Both the position numbers and the translations under genes were made by a program. Shown here one piece after another: positions 22,834 to 31,023 of a stretch of 31,073 bases of DNA (position 1 is its first letter; each line of letters starts with the position of its first letter). The DNA is from JBDKGD01 sp964513095 (GTDB lineage: Bacteria; Patescibacteriota; Minisyncoccia; UBA6257; 2-01-FULL-56-20), in contig CAZELH010000005.1 of NCBI GenBank assembly GCA_964513095.1, positions 1 to 31,073 on the forward strand. The letters are read 5' to 3'. The notes beneath the pieces were generated by a model, which was not told the DNA's origin, ran no database searches, and saw only the letters and a program-made list of their open reading frames with translations.

Positions 22834-23553
22834 TTATTTACCAGAAATAACCAAAATATCTGCGTCCGGAGAAACTTCGCCTTGTGGAAGCGATCCAACA
22901 ACGCCACCAAGAAGCGTAGCGATATCACTCGCTTCTTTGGTGTATTTACCCGTCACATCAACCACGACTGTTTGTTTGTAATCTTTTTTATTCGCATTAG
23001 AAACGCCACTCGTTTGATAATTTGGATATTTTTTCAACACCGCTTTTTCCACCAAACCAGCCAGTCCAGCAGTTTGAGTGCCATTATAGTAAGCGATGCG
23101 GGGCACCAATACCGCTGGGGCTGATTGAGTATTTTGCGCGGTGGTTTGTGGCTGATTAATCGTAATAGGAGCAACGTTAATAATTTTATTAATTGAAGGA
23201 CGATATAAAATCGCCGTCATAGCCGCATTGTAAACAAGAAGCTTATCACCATTTTCAGCAAGTCTAAAAAATGCTTGGTTTTTTAATTTTTCTTTATCAA
23301 GAACTGTCGCAACAGTAGGCGTTTCATCTTTTGGTAATTCAATAAGTCTGCCCACAATCGCAACAAGCGCTTCGGTTTCTTTTCTTGCCTCGCTATTTGG
23401 ATCAACTTTTGTTTGTTGATATTTGCTATAGAAATAGTAGGATCCGCCAACACCTAAAAACGCAACGGTACCCAAAAATAACACGAGCAAACGTTTTGGA
23501 TCGCTTCGACGTAAGAAATTTGTAAATAATGCAAACAATTTTTTAGTATTCAT
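22834..23553 (-). CDS. LytR_C-domain membrane protein
   Basis: A 239-aa protein anchored by one N-terminal membrane helix (about residues 22-40, LLVLFLGTVAFLGVGGSYYF). The C-terminal 90 residues match the LytR C-terminal domain: IAYYNGTQTAGLAGLVEKAV, then the VVVDVTGKY strand and a final ADILVISG. This domain is found in cell-envelope proteins and in LytR-CpsA-Psr enzymes, but the catalytic LCP domain is absent here. I start it at ATG 23553; a TTG two codons earlier is possible. It lies 23 bp after the giant surface gene, which suggests a role in attaching or assembling surface material (inference). Confidence 0.82.
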   Translation of the reverse strand: MNTKKLFALFTNFLRRSDPKRLLVLFLGTVAFLGVGGSYYFYSKYQQTKVDPNSEARKETEALVAIVGRLIELPKDETPTVATVLDKEKLKNQAFFRLAENGDKLLVYNAAMTAILYRPSINKIINVAPITINQPQTTAQNTQSAPAVLVPRIAYYNGTQTAGLAGLVEKAVLKKYPNYQTSGVSNANKKDYKQTVVVDVTGKYTKEASDIATLLGGVVGSLPQGEVSPDADILVISGK

Positions 23554-23576
23554 AATCAAATAAAGGTAAAAATATA

Positions 23577-26500
23577 TTAAGGTGATGCAAGAGGAGAATC
23601 AGAGGGCGACTGTTGTTCAGGCGGAGAAACAGTATTGGGCGGAGGAGCAGGATCACCTACTGACGTGGACTGTTCTACTGCCGGCTCTGGAGCAGGAGAT
23701 GGAAGCGGTTCAGGAGAAGTTGACGCGCCATCAGGTGAACTCGCAGGAGAATCAGATGGTGCTGGTGGATTTTCCGGCACTGGCACAACAGGAGGAGTTG
23801 AAGTCTGTTCGGGTGCTGGAGCAGGTGGCGTCACTGCGGGAATAGGTGCGATTCCGGTGTTTTGTAATAATGAATCAACCTGATCACCGGTCACACAGAC
23901 CTCACTCCCATCGGACTTTTTCACACACAATTGCTCCGTGTGAATTTTTTTCGTAAACACCTCATCAAAATACCCACGAATAGCGGTAACACGAGCAGAA
24001 ACAAAATCGGTCAAAAATTGTGTGCCATCAGTTATTTTTTTCGAAATCAAAGCAATGGGGTCATGCGCACTTTCAGACTGTATAGAAGCAACGAGACCAG
24101 AAAGACCAGAAATAGTTCCCGTGCTATTTTCCAATTGAGAAATATCACCCAAAAGTACTGGAGCAAGCGTGAAACTATAAAGAGAAGTAGAAGTTCCATT
24201 TACCGATTGTCCATCGTAAAATCCATTTTTCACAAACATCGTAACGACTCCCATATCCGAATCAGAAACATAATCATTTAATGCTTGACCGATTACAGGA
24301 CCAGCATGCGTTGCTTTCATGGCAACACCGGGGGTATCAGAAGTTGTAAGATAATCCCCCGCTTTAATAACACCATTAACTGTCGACACCTTGACCGGCA
24401 CACGACCGGCAAGCGCCACAGGAACAGCATTACTTCCTGCTCGTTTGTCAGATCCCATCAATACTGCCGGTCTGGTTGAAACAACTCCAAGCACTGCATT
24501 GTCATACGGATGAGTGGATTTCGCAACGCCAGAATCAAGTCCTGTATCAAGGCTCACCACATCTCCCATCGTGATAGAGGTATCATTAGTGCCGTACAAC
24601 TCCGCAATGTCAGCACCCACATTAACCTCCATCGCCATGTTTGATTTTTGAGTCATCGTGCCATTCGCCGCACTTCCCTGCGCCCACACGGTATACGTCA
24701 CTGCTGAACTGGTCGCAGGACTATCAACCGCCGTCCACGAACAAACACTATCATGCGAATCAGTTGTTCCGCACAATGATGTCGCCACCAATGTATCAGT
24801 TACCAACGTACCTCGGCGAACCCGAATCGTAACATTCGTATTTGCCGTTGCAGCACCGATATATGTCACGTATCCATTAAGCAAAATTTCACTCGTTGGC
24901 GAACGCGGAGTAATAGAAACTGCGATACCAATATTAGTATTGGAAGTAGAAAGAGTATCCGACGTTGACTCAGAAGTTATCTTGACATTGTCAGTTTGAG
25001 ACAACGATGTCCAAGTATTTGTCGCAGTACAACCCTTAAACACACGGTCCGTGGCATTAAAATACATCTCGCCAGTTGTACACGTTGCCGGATCTCCTGC
25101 ACTCCCCTTATCAGATAATTTCAACGTACCGTACGCACCTTGATCAATAATGCTTACTAAAGTGCTCGAACCATCAGTAAACGCCAGTGTTCCAGTATCT
25201 CCAAATGCAATCTTTGGGGCAGTGCTTCCAAATCGCAAATCAGTATCCCATCCACTACCAATATGAAGAGCGGTTTCCGTTCCATTGCCTCCCGTAATAC
25301 TGCCGATACGCACCCCATTCAACGTTCCCGTTGCCACGCCAGCCGGTGAAATATTAATACCATTTATCGTTCCACTAGACGTTATGGTTGAACCAGACTG
25401 ATCAATAAATAATCCATTTTCAGTTAACGTGCCTGCGGTTTGCGTAATGTTTCCCGTTGTCACTCGAACACCATATGCATCCATCGCATTACCGCTCGTC
25501 AAGGTAATAGTCGGAATCGTAATATCAACACCCGCATACGTACCGGTTGCAGAACTTGTATTTTGCGTAAGGGCGCCAGAAGTAATCACCAATCCTCGCT
25601 TGGTGGCATTGGCAATGTTTGTATCAGCCGCTGTCGCAAGAGTAATACCCGTCATTGATATACCGGTTGCCGTAACATTGGTATTTAAATCAAAACTTAA
25701 ACCAGTAGTTGTAGCATTGAGCGTCGCAGCAGATCCATACGCAACTTTATCAATTGTACCGCTGGTATTGGAAACATTTTGATCAAATAAAATTCCTGAT
25801 GTTGAATTGGAAGTAAGTCGAAATGCCGTACCAGTAGTTAACGCGCTTGCATTAAATACAAACGCTGCAGAATTTCCCGTTCCTGTTGCCACAAACGAAG
25901 TATGCGTTTGTGATCCGGTGCCAGAATTAAAGGCGAGCCCCGATGCCGTACTCGTTGATCCAATCACAATCGTTTGTGTTGCCGCGCCAGTACCGATATT
26001 TATAGATCGCGCCGAAGCACTCGTGCCAACGTCAATATTTCCCGTACCCGCATTCAACACCAAGGATGTCGTTCCGGTTGTATTGCCAATAGTGATAATT
26101 TTTGCAGTCGAAGTAGTACCGATGTTAATAGCGCCGGTAGTCCCTGAATCAAGCAATAAAGCAGTAGCAGATCCCGATTGAATACTTAAAGCGCCCCCAC
26201 CAGTAATGGTTGCCCCAGCTGCTCCCAAATTAATCGCAGTTGCCGCACCACCAATATTTAATGTTGTAGCGTTAGTATTAAAAAGATTTGCAGTACTTGT
26301 TTGATTCGTAACAAGAGAGCCACCATTCACAAAAAGGTTTCCACCCGTAGTAAATGTTCCTGTTGTAGTAGCAGATCCAGCGAAATAAGAATTTCCCGTT
26401 ACTTCAAAAATCGTACCGGCAGTAGTCGTTGCTGACGCTCCAACAAGGACAACTTGACCAGGATCAACGGGGTACAAAAGCAACCCTGTTGTCGAAGTCG

Positions 26501-29500
26501 CCCAATGATCAGATCCGCCTCCACCCCCACCACCAGCCGCTCCCCACACTGGAACACCTCCCGCTGAAACCGTTAACACATTTCCGGTGGATCCAATTGG
26601 AAGCTTGGCAAGCACATCATTGGCGCTGGCATACAAAATATCACCCTTCGTCCAACTGGTTTGATTCGTTCCACCATACGATGATCCAATCGCCAAACCA
26701 TTCCACGTACCAGACGTTACCGTACCCAATGTCGATGAGCTCGTAATAATTAAGTTGGCAAGCGTGCCGGTTGCCGCAGTAAAGTTTTGCAATGTGCTCG
26801 TACCAGTAACAGAAAGATTACCTACGGTTGCCAGTCCCGTAACAGACAACGCACCACCAATAGACGCAGTGTTAGTAACTGAAAGACCGGTTCCTGCACC
26901 ACCCAATGTAAGAGCGCCATCAAACTGACCAGTTGAGTAAAAATGAGACGCACCGGCGACATCAAGCGTTGACGATGTCGAAAGACCAGCTGAAATATGC
27001 AACGCACCAGAAATAGATGAGGATGCCGAAGCAATAAATCCACCAGTAAGCGTTGAAAGGTTAGTAACCGTCAAACTAGTAGCAGTAGCGTTAGCGGTAG
27101 TAACACCCTGCAACGTACTCGTACCAGTAACAGAAAGATTGCCCAAAGTAGACAATCCAGCCACAGAAAAAGCACCAGTATTTGTAAATCGCCCCGCTTC
27201 CGTTCCTCCATTCGCACCAACTAAAAATTTTATAAAATCAGTTGTACCCGTCGCCGACGTACTTTGTAACGTAAGCCCACTTGTTGCATTTGTTCCACCG
27301 ATAATGGTTTGCCCACCAGTAATCCCGCCACTTGCCACAAAACCAGTAAGACCAGAAGAATTGTAATCGAGACCCTGTAAATTCGACAGATAGGTCAATG
27401 CCGTTGAATTAAAACTGTTCATATTGAATGCGCTGTCTACCGACGAAGCCGTGGTTGCCCCTTTTTGAAAAATAATTCTTCCTACAAGCTTGCCGTCCGT
27501 CATAACGCTCAATGGCAAACTATCCATTGGCTCATCTTCATTCGCTGCAGCGGCCACTGTTGCATATTGGTTCGTGCCATACACCTGAACAAGACGTCCA
27601 TTCGTTTCAACATAAAACCACAACACCGCATACTTCCCTGCAGTAAGAGCAGTTAACGTTCCGCTACTATTATAGTTAGCGTTATCCCACGTTGTAGTTG
27701 CTGATGCATATTTGGTCATGCCGACATAAGTATCAAAGGTGCTGGTTGCAGAAATTGGATATCGGGTAAGTCTCTGCCAAAGAGTTCCAGCAGTTAATGA
27801 AACATGCCTATTGCCGTCACCAGATTCAGAAAGTACTAGTCCACCATTGCGCTCGTCTCGCTCCAATGGCATCGTTTCATAATCGCGCCAAATCATTTGC
27901 GCCGCATGATCTCCAACTGCCTGAAAATCATTAGCGATATGCAATATTCCATTCTCATTAGCTACCTCACCAAGTGGCCAATCAGTCTTATAATCCCAGT
28001 TCGAAGAAGTACGCACGGTAATTCGCGGAGAACCACTGTTGTACTCAACACCAATATATCGAACAGTGTCCGTTGCAATAGTAACGGTGGAAGAAGCAAT
28101 CCAATCTCCAAAATAAATAGTAGATAAATTAGAATTTGAAGCTCGGAAAAGTCCGGTGCCAGACGCAACGCTTACCGTTCCGTTTCCATTATCGGTAATA
28201 GTACCTCCTGACGTATACCCAGCAGAGTGAAACACATTCTGCATTTGCTGAAGCGTTGAAAATGTTGAACTAGCAATTCGAGCAAAGGTTACGTTTTGAG
28301 CATCACCATATAAACTCCCCGCGCGCAATGCTCCAGAGATAGTTGCGCTAGTAGCAGTAGCATTCTGCAAAGTAATACCTCCTGTAAAATACCCACTACC
28401 CGTCACTTGCAACTTACTCCCATCGGTTGTTGAAGTAACCGATGCTCCAAGAACTAAAATTTGCGACGTATCACTTGGATACAAAAACAATCCATTGGTA
28501 CTAGATGCAAAAAAAGATGAACCACCTCCTGAGGTAAGATCAGCTCCCCACGAAGGTAGTCCACCGGCGGATATTTTTAAAACAGTACCAATAGACCCAA
28601 CAGAAAGTTTTGTGAGCGTAGAAGAATTGCTAGCGTACAAAATATCACCCGTTGTATATCCCGTTTGACCAGTACCACCATACGTTGAAGCAATCACCAA
28701 CCCATTCCATGTACCAGACGTTACCGTGCCAAGATTGGAAGCGCCTGTAATCGTCAAATTAGTTGTAGTTCCATTAATTGCGGTAAAATTTTGCAAAGAA
28801 CTCGAACCTACAAATGAAATACCCGCCGATCCGCTATTAAACACCAATCCCGTCGCGCCAGTGGTATTTCCAATCGTAATCGTTTTCGCATTGGAGCCGG
28901 TGCCGATATTAACGGCTCCGGTACTACCAGAGTCAAGTGTAAGAACACCGGTTGTGCCAGACAGCACATTTAGCGCCGAACCAGCAGCACTTGCGAAGGT
29001 ACTTGTGCCAGTACCAGTAAACGTCGCAGACCCCGAAGCAACGGTAAATCGAGTTGAACTACTGGTAATAAATTGCAACACATTTGCATCGGCAGTACCC
29101 AAAGAAGCGGTCGCTCCAAATGAATTTCCATTATTTAAAAACGCAAATGAAGCAACACTTCCAGAAGTTGCAGGCAACACCACAATATGCCAATGCGATC
29201 CAGAAACATCATATTGTAATCCAACAGAAACCTGAGGTCCCACCACCACATCCGTTCCGCTTGGCGTTGAAATTTGATTACTTGCAGTGGAACTTGCACT
29301 GTTGTTAGCAATTGTAATATTGTACGCCGAATTATTCATAATGCGAATAAATCGCCCATCCGTCCCGCCCGCAATACCAGTAATAGTCAACGTACTAGAG
29401 CCGTTGTATTGAAAAAGTGATCCCGTTCCAAAATCGACATTATTCTGTGTGCCAGTTGCAGAATACGCAGTGCCCATCGGGGTAACAAAATTTCCCGTAA

Positions 29501-30044
29501 TGGTAGTAGATGCGACGCTCAAACTAGTAAGCGTCGTCAAACTACTCACTGAAAGCGCGCCACTAATCAAAGCATTGTTGGTAACAGTAAATCCGGTATT
29601 GGGACCATTGGCGACTAAATCGCTGTTAAATTGACCAGTGCCACTTACATTTACATCATCGGCAAAACTGGCGACACCATTACCGTTGATAGAAAATAAA
29701 TTATTCCCCGAACTATCTTGCACCTGAAAAATATTGGCAACTTGAGAAACAAACGCGCGAAGCGTTGCAAGAATTGAACCAGTACTCGTTGCTTGAATGG
29801 TAAGCAATGAACTGCCGATAGCAGTACTGGTGCCGATGGTAACAGGATACGTCGCAATACCACAATTACTATCCGTTGGGCCACACGCCGGCTCAAGCGT
29901 CTCCCCCGGTGCATACAAAACAGCCCGAGCCGTTTTTGGATAAAGAACAGTCGGCAAAAAAAACACGCCGATGATCAAAAAAATCGCGAATCCTGAAAAA
30001 ATAGAATTCCTCTTATTATTAAAAATATGTGCGAGGTTGCTCAT
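23577..30044 (-). CDS. Giant tail-fibre-like repetitive surface protein
   Basis: A 2155-aa secreted or anchored protein. Start MSNLAHIFNNKRN (30044) is preferred over an in-frame GTG 54 nt upstream. A basic N-terminus and a hydrophobic segment (about 18-36) are followed by long Ser/Thr/Gly beta repeats. A unit TSGTWNGL...YGGT.QT...GDILYAS occurs twice, near residues 440 and 1108; this type is known from phage tail fibres. A distinct non-repetitive domain sits near 650-870. Near 1808-1926 is a domain beginning ADIAELYGTNDT with PVALAGRVPVKVSTVNG, resembling tail-appendage or peptidase G2-type domains. A helical part and LCVKKSDGSEVCVTGDQ follow, then a 90-residue Pro/Ser/Glu-rich tail. It is probably an adhesin; no wall-sorting LPxTG motif is seen. 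Confidence 0.85.
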   Translation of the reverse strand: MSNLAHIFNNKRNSIFSGFAIFLIIGVFFLPTVLYPKTARAVLYAPGETLEPACGPTDSNCGIATYPVTIGTSTAIGSSLLTIQATSTGSILATLRAFVSQVANIFQVQDSSGNNLFSINGNGVASFADDVNVSGTGQFNSDLVANGPNTGFTVTNNALISGALSVSSLTTLTSLSVASTTITGNFVTPMGTAYSATGTQNNVDFGTGSLFQYNGSSTLTITGIAGGTDGRFIRIMNNSAYNITIANNSASSTASNQISTPSGTDVVVGPQVSVGLQYDVSGSHWHIVVLPATSGSVASFAFLNNGNSFGATASLGTADANVLQFITSSSTRFTVASGSATFTGTGTSTFASAAGSALNVLSGTTGVLTLDSGSTGAVNIGTGSNAKTITIGNTTGATGLVFNSGSAGISFVGSSSLQNFTAINGTTTNLTITGASNLGTVTSGTWNGLVIASTYGGTGQTGYTTGDILYASNSSTLTKLSVGSIGTVLKISAGGLPSWGADLTSGGGSSFFASSTNGLFLYPSDTSQILVLGASVTSTTDGSKLQVTGSGYFTGGITLQNATATSATISGALRAGSLYGDAQNVTFARIASSTFSTLQQMQNVFHSAGYTSGGTITDNGNGTVSVASGTGLFRASNSNLSTIYFGDWIASSTVTIATDTVRYIGVEYNSGSPRITVRTSSNWDYKTDWPLGEVANENGILHIANDFQAVGDHAAQMIWRDYETMPLERDERNGGLVLSESGDGNRHVSLTAGTLWQRLTRYPISATSTFDTYVGMTKYASATTTWDNANYNSSGTLTALTAGKYAVLWFYVETNGRLVQVYGTNQYATVAAAANEDEPMDSLPLSVMTDGKLVGRIIFQKGATTASSVDSAFNMNSFNSTALTYLSNLQGLDYNSSGLTGFVASGGITGGQTIIGGTNATSGLTLQSTSATGTTDFIKFLVGANGGTEAGRFTNTGAFSVAGLSTLGNLSVTGTSTLQGVTTANATATSLTVTNLSTLTGGFIASASSSISGALHISAGLSTSSTLDVAGASHFYSTGQFDGALTLGGAGTGLSVTNTASIGGALSVTGLATVGNLSVTGTSTLQNFTAATGTLANLIITSSSTLGTVTSGTWNGLAIGSSYGGTNQTSWTKGDILYASANDVLAKLPIGSTGNVLTVSAGGVPVWGAAGGGGGGGSDHWATSTTGLLLYPVDPGQVVLVGASATTTAGTIFEVTGNSYFAGSATTTGTFTTGGNLFVNGGSLVTNQTSTANLFNTNATTLNIGGAATAINLGAAGATITGGGALSIQSGSATALLLDSGTTGAINIGTTSTAKIITIGNTTGTTSLVLNAGTGNIDVGTSASARSINIGTGAATQTIVIGSTSTASGLAFNSGTGSQTHTSFVATGTGNSAAFVFNASALTTGTAFRLTSNSTSGILFDQNVSNTSGTIDKVAYGSAATLNATTTGLSFDLNTNVTATGISMTGITLATAADTNIANATKRGLVITSGALTQNTSSATGTYAGVDITIPTITLTSGNAMDAYGVRVTTGNITQTAGTLTENGLFIDQSGSTITSSGTINGINISPAGVATGTLNGVRIGSITGGNGTETALHIGSGWDTDLRFGSTAPKIAFGDTGTLAFTDGSSTLVSIIDQGAYGTLKLSDKGSAGDPATCTTGEMYFNATDRVFKGCTATNTWTSLSQTDNVKITSESTSDTLSTSNTNIGIAVSITPRSPTSEILLNGYVTYIGAATANTNVTIRVRRGTLVTDTLVATSLCGTTDSHDSVCSWTAVDSPATSSAVTYTVWAQGSAANGTMTQKSNMAMEVNVGADIAELYGTNDTSITMGDVVSLDTGLDSGVAKSTHPYDNAVLGVVSTRPAVLMGSDKRAGSNAVPVALAGRVPVKVSTVNGVIKAGDYLTTSDTPGVAMKATHAGPVIGQALNDYVSDSDMGVVTMFVKNGFYDGQSVNGTSTSLYSFTLAPVLLGDISQLENSTGTISGLSGLVASIQSESAHDPIALISKKITDGTQFLTDFVSARVTAIRGYFDEVFTKKIHTEQLCVKKSDGSEVCVTGDQVDSLLQNTGIAPIPAVTPPAPAPEQTSTPPVVPVPENPPAPSDSPASSPDGASTSPEPLPSPAPEPAVEQSTSVGDPAPPPNTVSPPEQQSPSDSPLASP

Positions 30045-30117
30045 GAAAAAAACAAAACGAACCAGTGTTGTTTTTTGGACTTCATGAGTCTCTCCCACCC
30101 TACCGTATTCTTTTAAA

Positions 30118-30681
30118 TTATATCACATCTTCGATGCCGAAATAAAAAATAACTTCGCCAGAAGTATCCAAAACAGGAGAAATAGAAAGTTTTAAATCAT
30201 ATAACTCGCCGTTCTTCTTTTTATTCGTAAGTTGCAAATGAGCCATCTTTTTATCTTGGCTAATCGTCTTCCACATATCTTGATAAAACTCTGCTGGCAT
30301 CTGCCCTCCCCACAATTCAGAAGGGCTTTTCCCCACCGCTTCATGAAGGTGGTACCCCGTTACATCTTCAATTGCTTTATTGATGTATATAATTTTACCA
30401 ACCGGATCGATGATGACAACTTGTTGAGAAAGTTGCTCAAGGACGCGGTTCAATGTCCCACATCGCGGACACTTAATCTCAAACCCATAAGCTGTGCCTA
30501 TTTTTTTGGCAAGCAACTTATCGCATTTAACACATCGAATCTGCAAATCGCTCTCCGAATCGTCTCTCGACGATTGTATAAAATCACTCATGATCGGAAA
30601 TAGTAGGCTATTTTTATTATTCCGAGCTTCAGAGAGCTTCAATGCTATCATTCTATCAAATAATGCCGAAGGAATCTCCAT
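30118..30681 (-). CDS. Com-like zinc ribbon plus PAS sensor protein
   Basis: A 187-aa two-domain protein. Residues 47-79 form a zinc ribbon, IRCVKCDKLLAKK with C50 and C53, then FEIKCPRCGTLNR with C71 and C74. It closely resembles the Com family of phage Mu, an RNA-binding translational activator. Residues 85-187 are a PAS domain (VVIIDPVGKIIYINKA, DVTGY, ELWGGQMP), and the protein ends right after it, so there is no enzymatic output. The PAS domain resembles the one in the kinase at 19384-21273. The ATG directly follows a TAA in the same strand; MSDFIQSS at residue 31 is an alternative start. It heads the six-gene surface and sensing cluster, 73 bp before the giant gene. Confidence 0.85.
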   Translation of the reverse strand: MEIPSALFDRMIALKLSEARNNKNSLLFPIMSDFIQSSRDDSESDLQIRCVKCDKLLAKKIGTAYGFEIKCPRCGTLNRVLEQLSQQVVIIDPVGKIIYINKAIEDVTGYHLHEAVGKSPSELWGGQMPAEFYQDMWKTISQDKKMAHLQLTNKKKNGELYDLKLSISPVLDTSGEVIFYFGIEDVI

Positions 30682-30684
30682 TTA

Positions 30685-30798
30685 TTTTGTCCCCAAAAAC
30701 CAAGGAACAAATTCCCCTTTTGCCTTACAAGAACGATTCAAATCAACAAAAATAAAACCTGACTCATCGAAATAAGCTAAACCTCGCAGAACATAAAT
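30685..30798 (-). pseudogene. Open frame of 38 codons ending at the PAS gene start, possible gene remnant
   Basis: On the minus strand an open frame from the TAG at 30801-30799 reads IYVLRGLAYFDESG, then FIFVDLNRSCKAKGEFV and PWFLGTK, and ends in TAA at 30684-30682, immediately against the ATG of the PAS gene. There is no ATG or GTG start. The protein-like composition suggests the end of an eroded gene, but the frame is short enough to be chance. Confidence 0.25.
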
Positions 30799-30810
30799 CT
30801 ATGAATCTAT

Positions 30811-30828
30811 GTGCGTGTGGAAGGAATC
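30811..30828 (-). repeat. Partial copy of the adjacent tRNA 3' end
   Basis: GTGCGTGTGGAAGGAATC matches 17 of 18 bases of 30981-30998, the 3' end of the minus-strand tRNA. It is in the same orientation, 170 bp downstream of it, and abuts the 35-bp palindromic repeat. Confidence 0.85.
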
Positions 30829-30863
30829 CCTGCCTGCCGACAGGCAGGTTTAGTGAAGGAGGG
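30829..30863. repeat. 35-bp palindromic repeat, copy 2
   Basis: CCTGCCTGCCGACAGGCAGG followed by TTTAGTGAAGGAGGG. It has the same layout and length as copy 1 at 880-914, with the arms CCTGCCTGCC/GGCAGGCAGG nearly intact. When read as protein it gives a CRQAG-type peptide. Confidence 0.8.
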
Positions 30864-30978
30864 AAGGCGGGAATCCATGCTCCTTTCTATCTATTTATAC
30901 CTAATACGCAATACTCAATCCGCAATCTCTTCTTCATTCTTTGTCTATCGCGATACACGTTACACAATTCGCGTTGAT

Positions 30979-31023
30979 TGGTGCGTGTGGTAGGAATCGA
31001 ACCTACGACCCCTGTCTTACCCG
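30979..31023 (-). tRNA. 3' half of a tRNA, possibly tRNA-Thr(GGU), partial or interrupted
   Basis: On the minus strand the 3' end is complete: CCA (30981-30979), discriminator A30982, acceptor 3' strand CACACGC (30989-30983), T arm GTAGG-TTCGATT-CCTAC (31006-30990), variable loop GGGTC and anticodon-stem 3' strand GACAG (31016-31012). The next seven bases CGGGTAA (31023-31017) would make an anticodon GGT, but position 33 is G instead of T, and the bases beyond (GCAGG) do not pair with GACAG. No 5' half is found in the 50 bases left in the window. It is either intron-interrupted, chimeric, or a fragment. Confidence 0.5.

Larger units (their letters stand above)
30799..30978. other. Intergenic region with repeat and tRNA-end copy, no gene seen
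   Basis: This stretch contains a near copy of the 3' end of the following tRNA (30811-30828), a 35-bp palindromic repeat (30829-30863), and AT-rich sequence without a credible gene. The plus-strand open frame across it reads through the repeat. Confidence 0.6.

Noticed and set aside
25429..29235. Long plus-strand open frames opposite the giant surface gene
   Set aside because: They are antisense shadows of repetitive Ser/Thr/Gly/Ala codons; their Val/Pro-rich composition follows from the reverse complement.
30045..30098. GTG start at 30098 for the giant protein
   Set aside because: The extra 18 residues (GETHEVQKTTLVRFVFF) do not resemble a targeting sequence, while MSNLAHIFNNKRN gives a normal basic start before the hydrophobic helix.
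30811..30993. 60-aa plus-strand frame containing IPACRQAGLVKEG
   Set aside because: It reads through the tRNA-end copy, the 35-bp palindrome and the tRNA itself; such CRQAG peptides are artefacts of this repeat.
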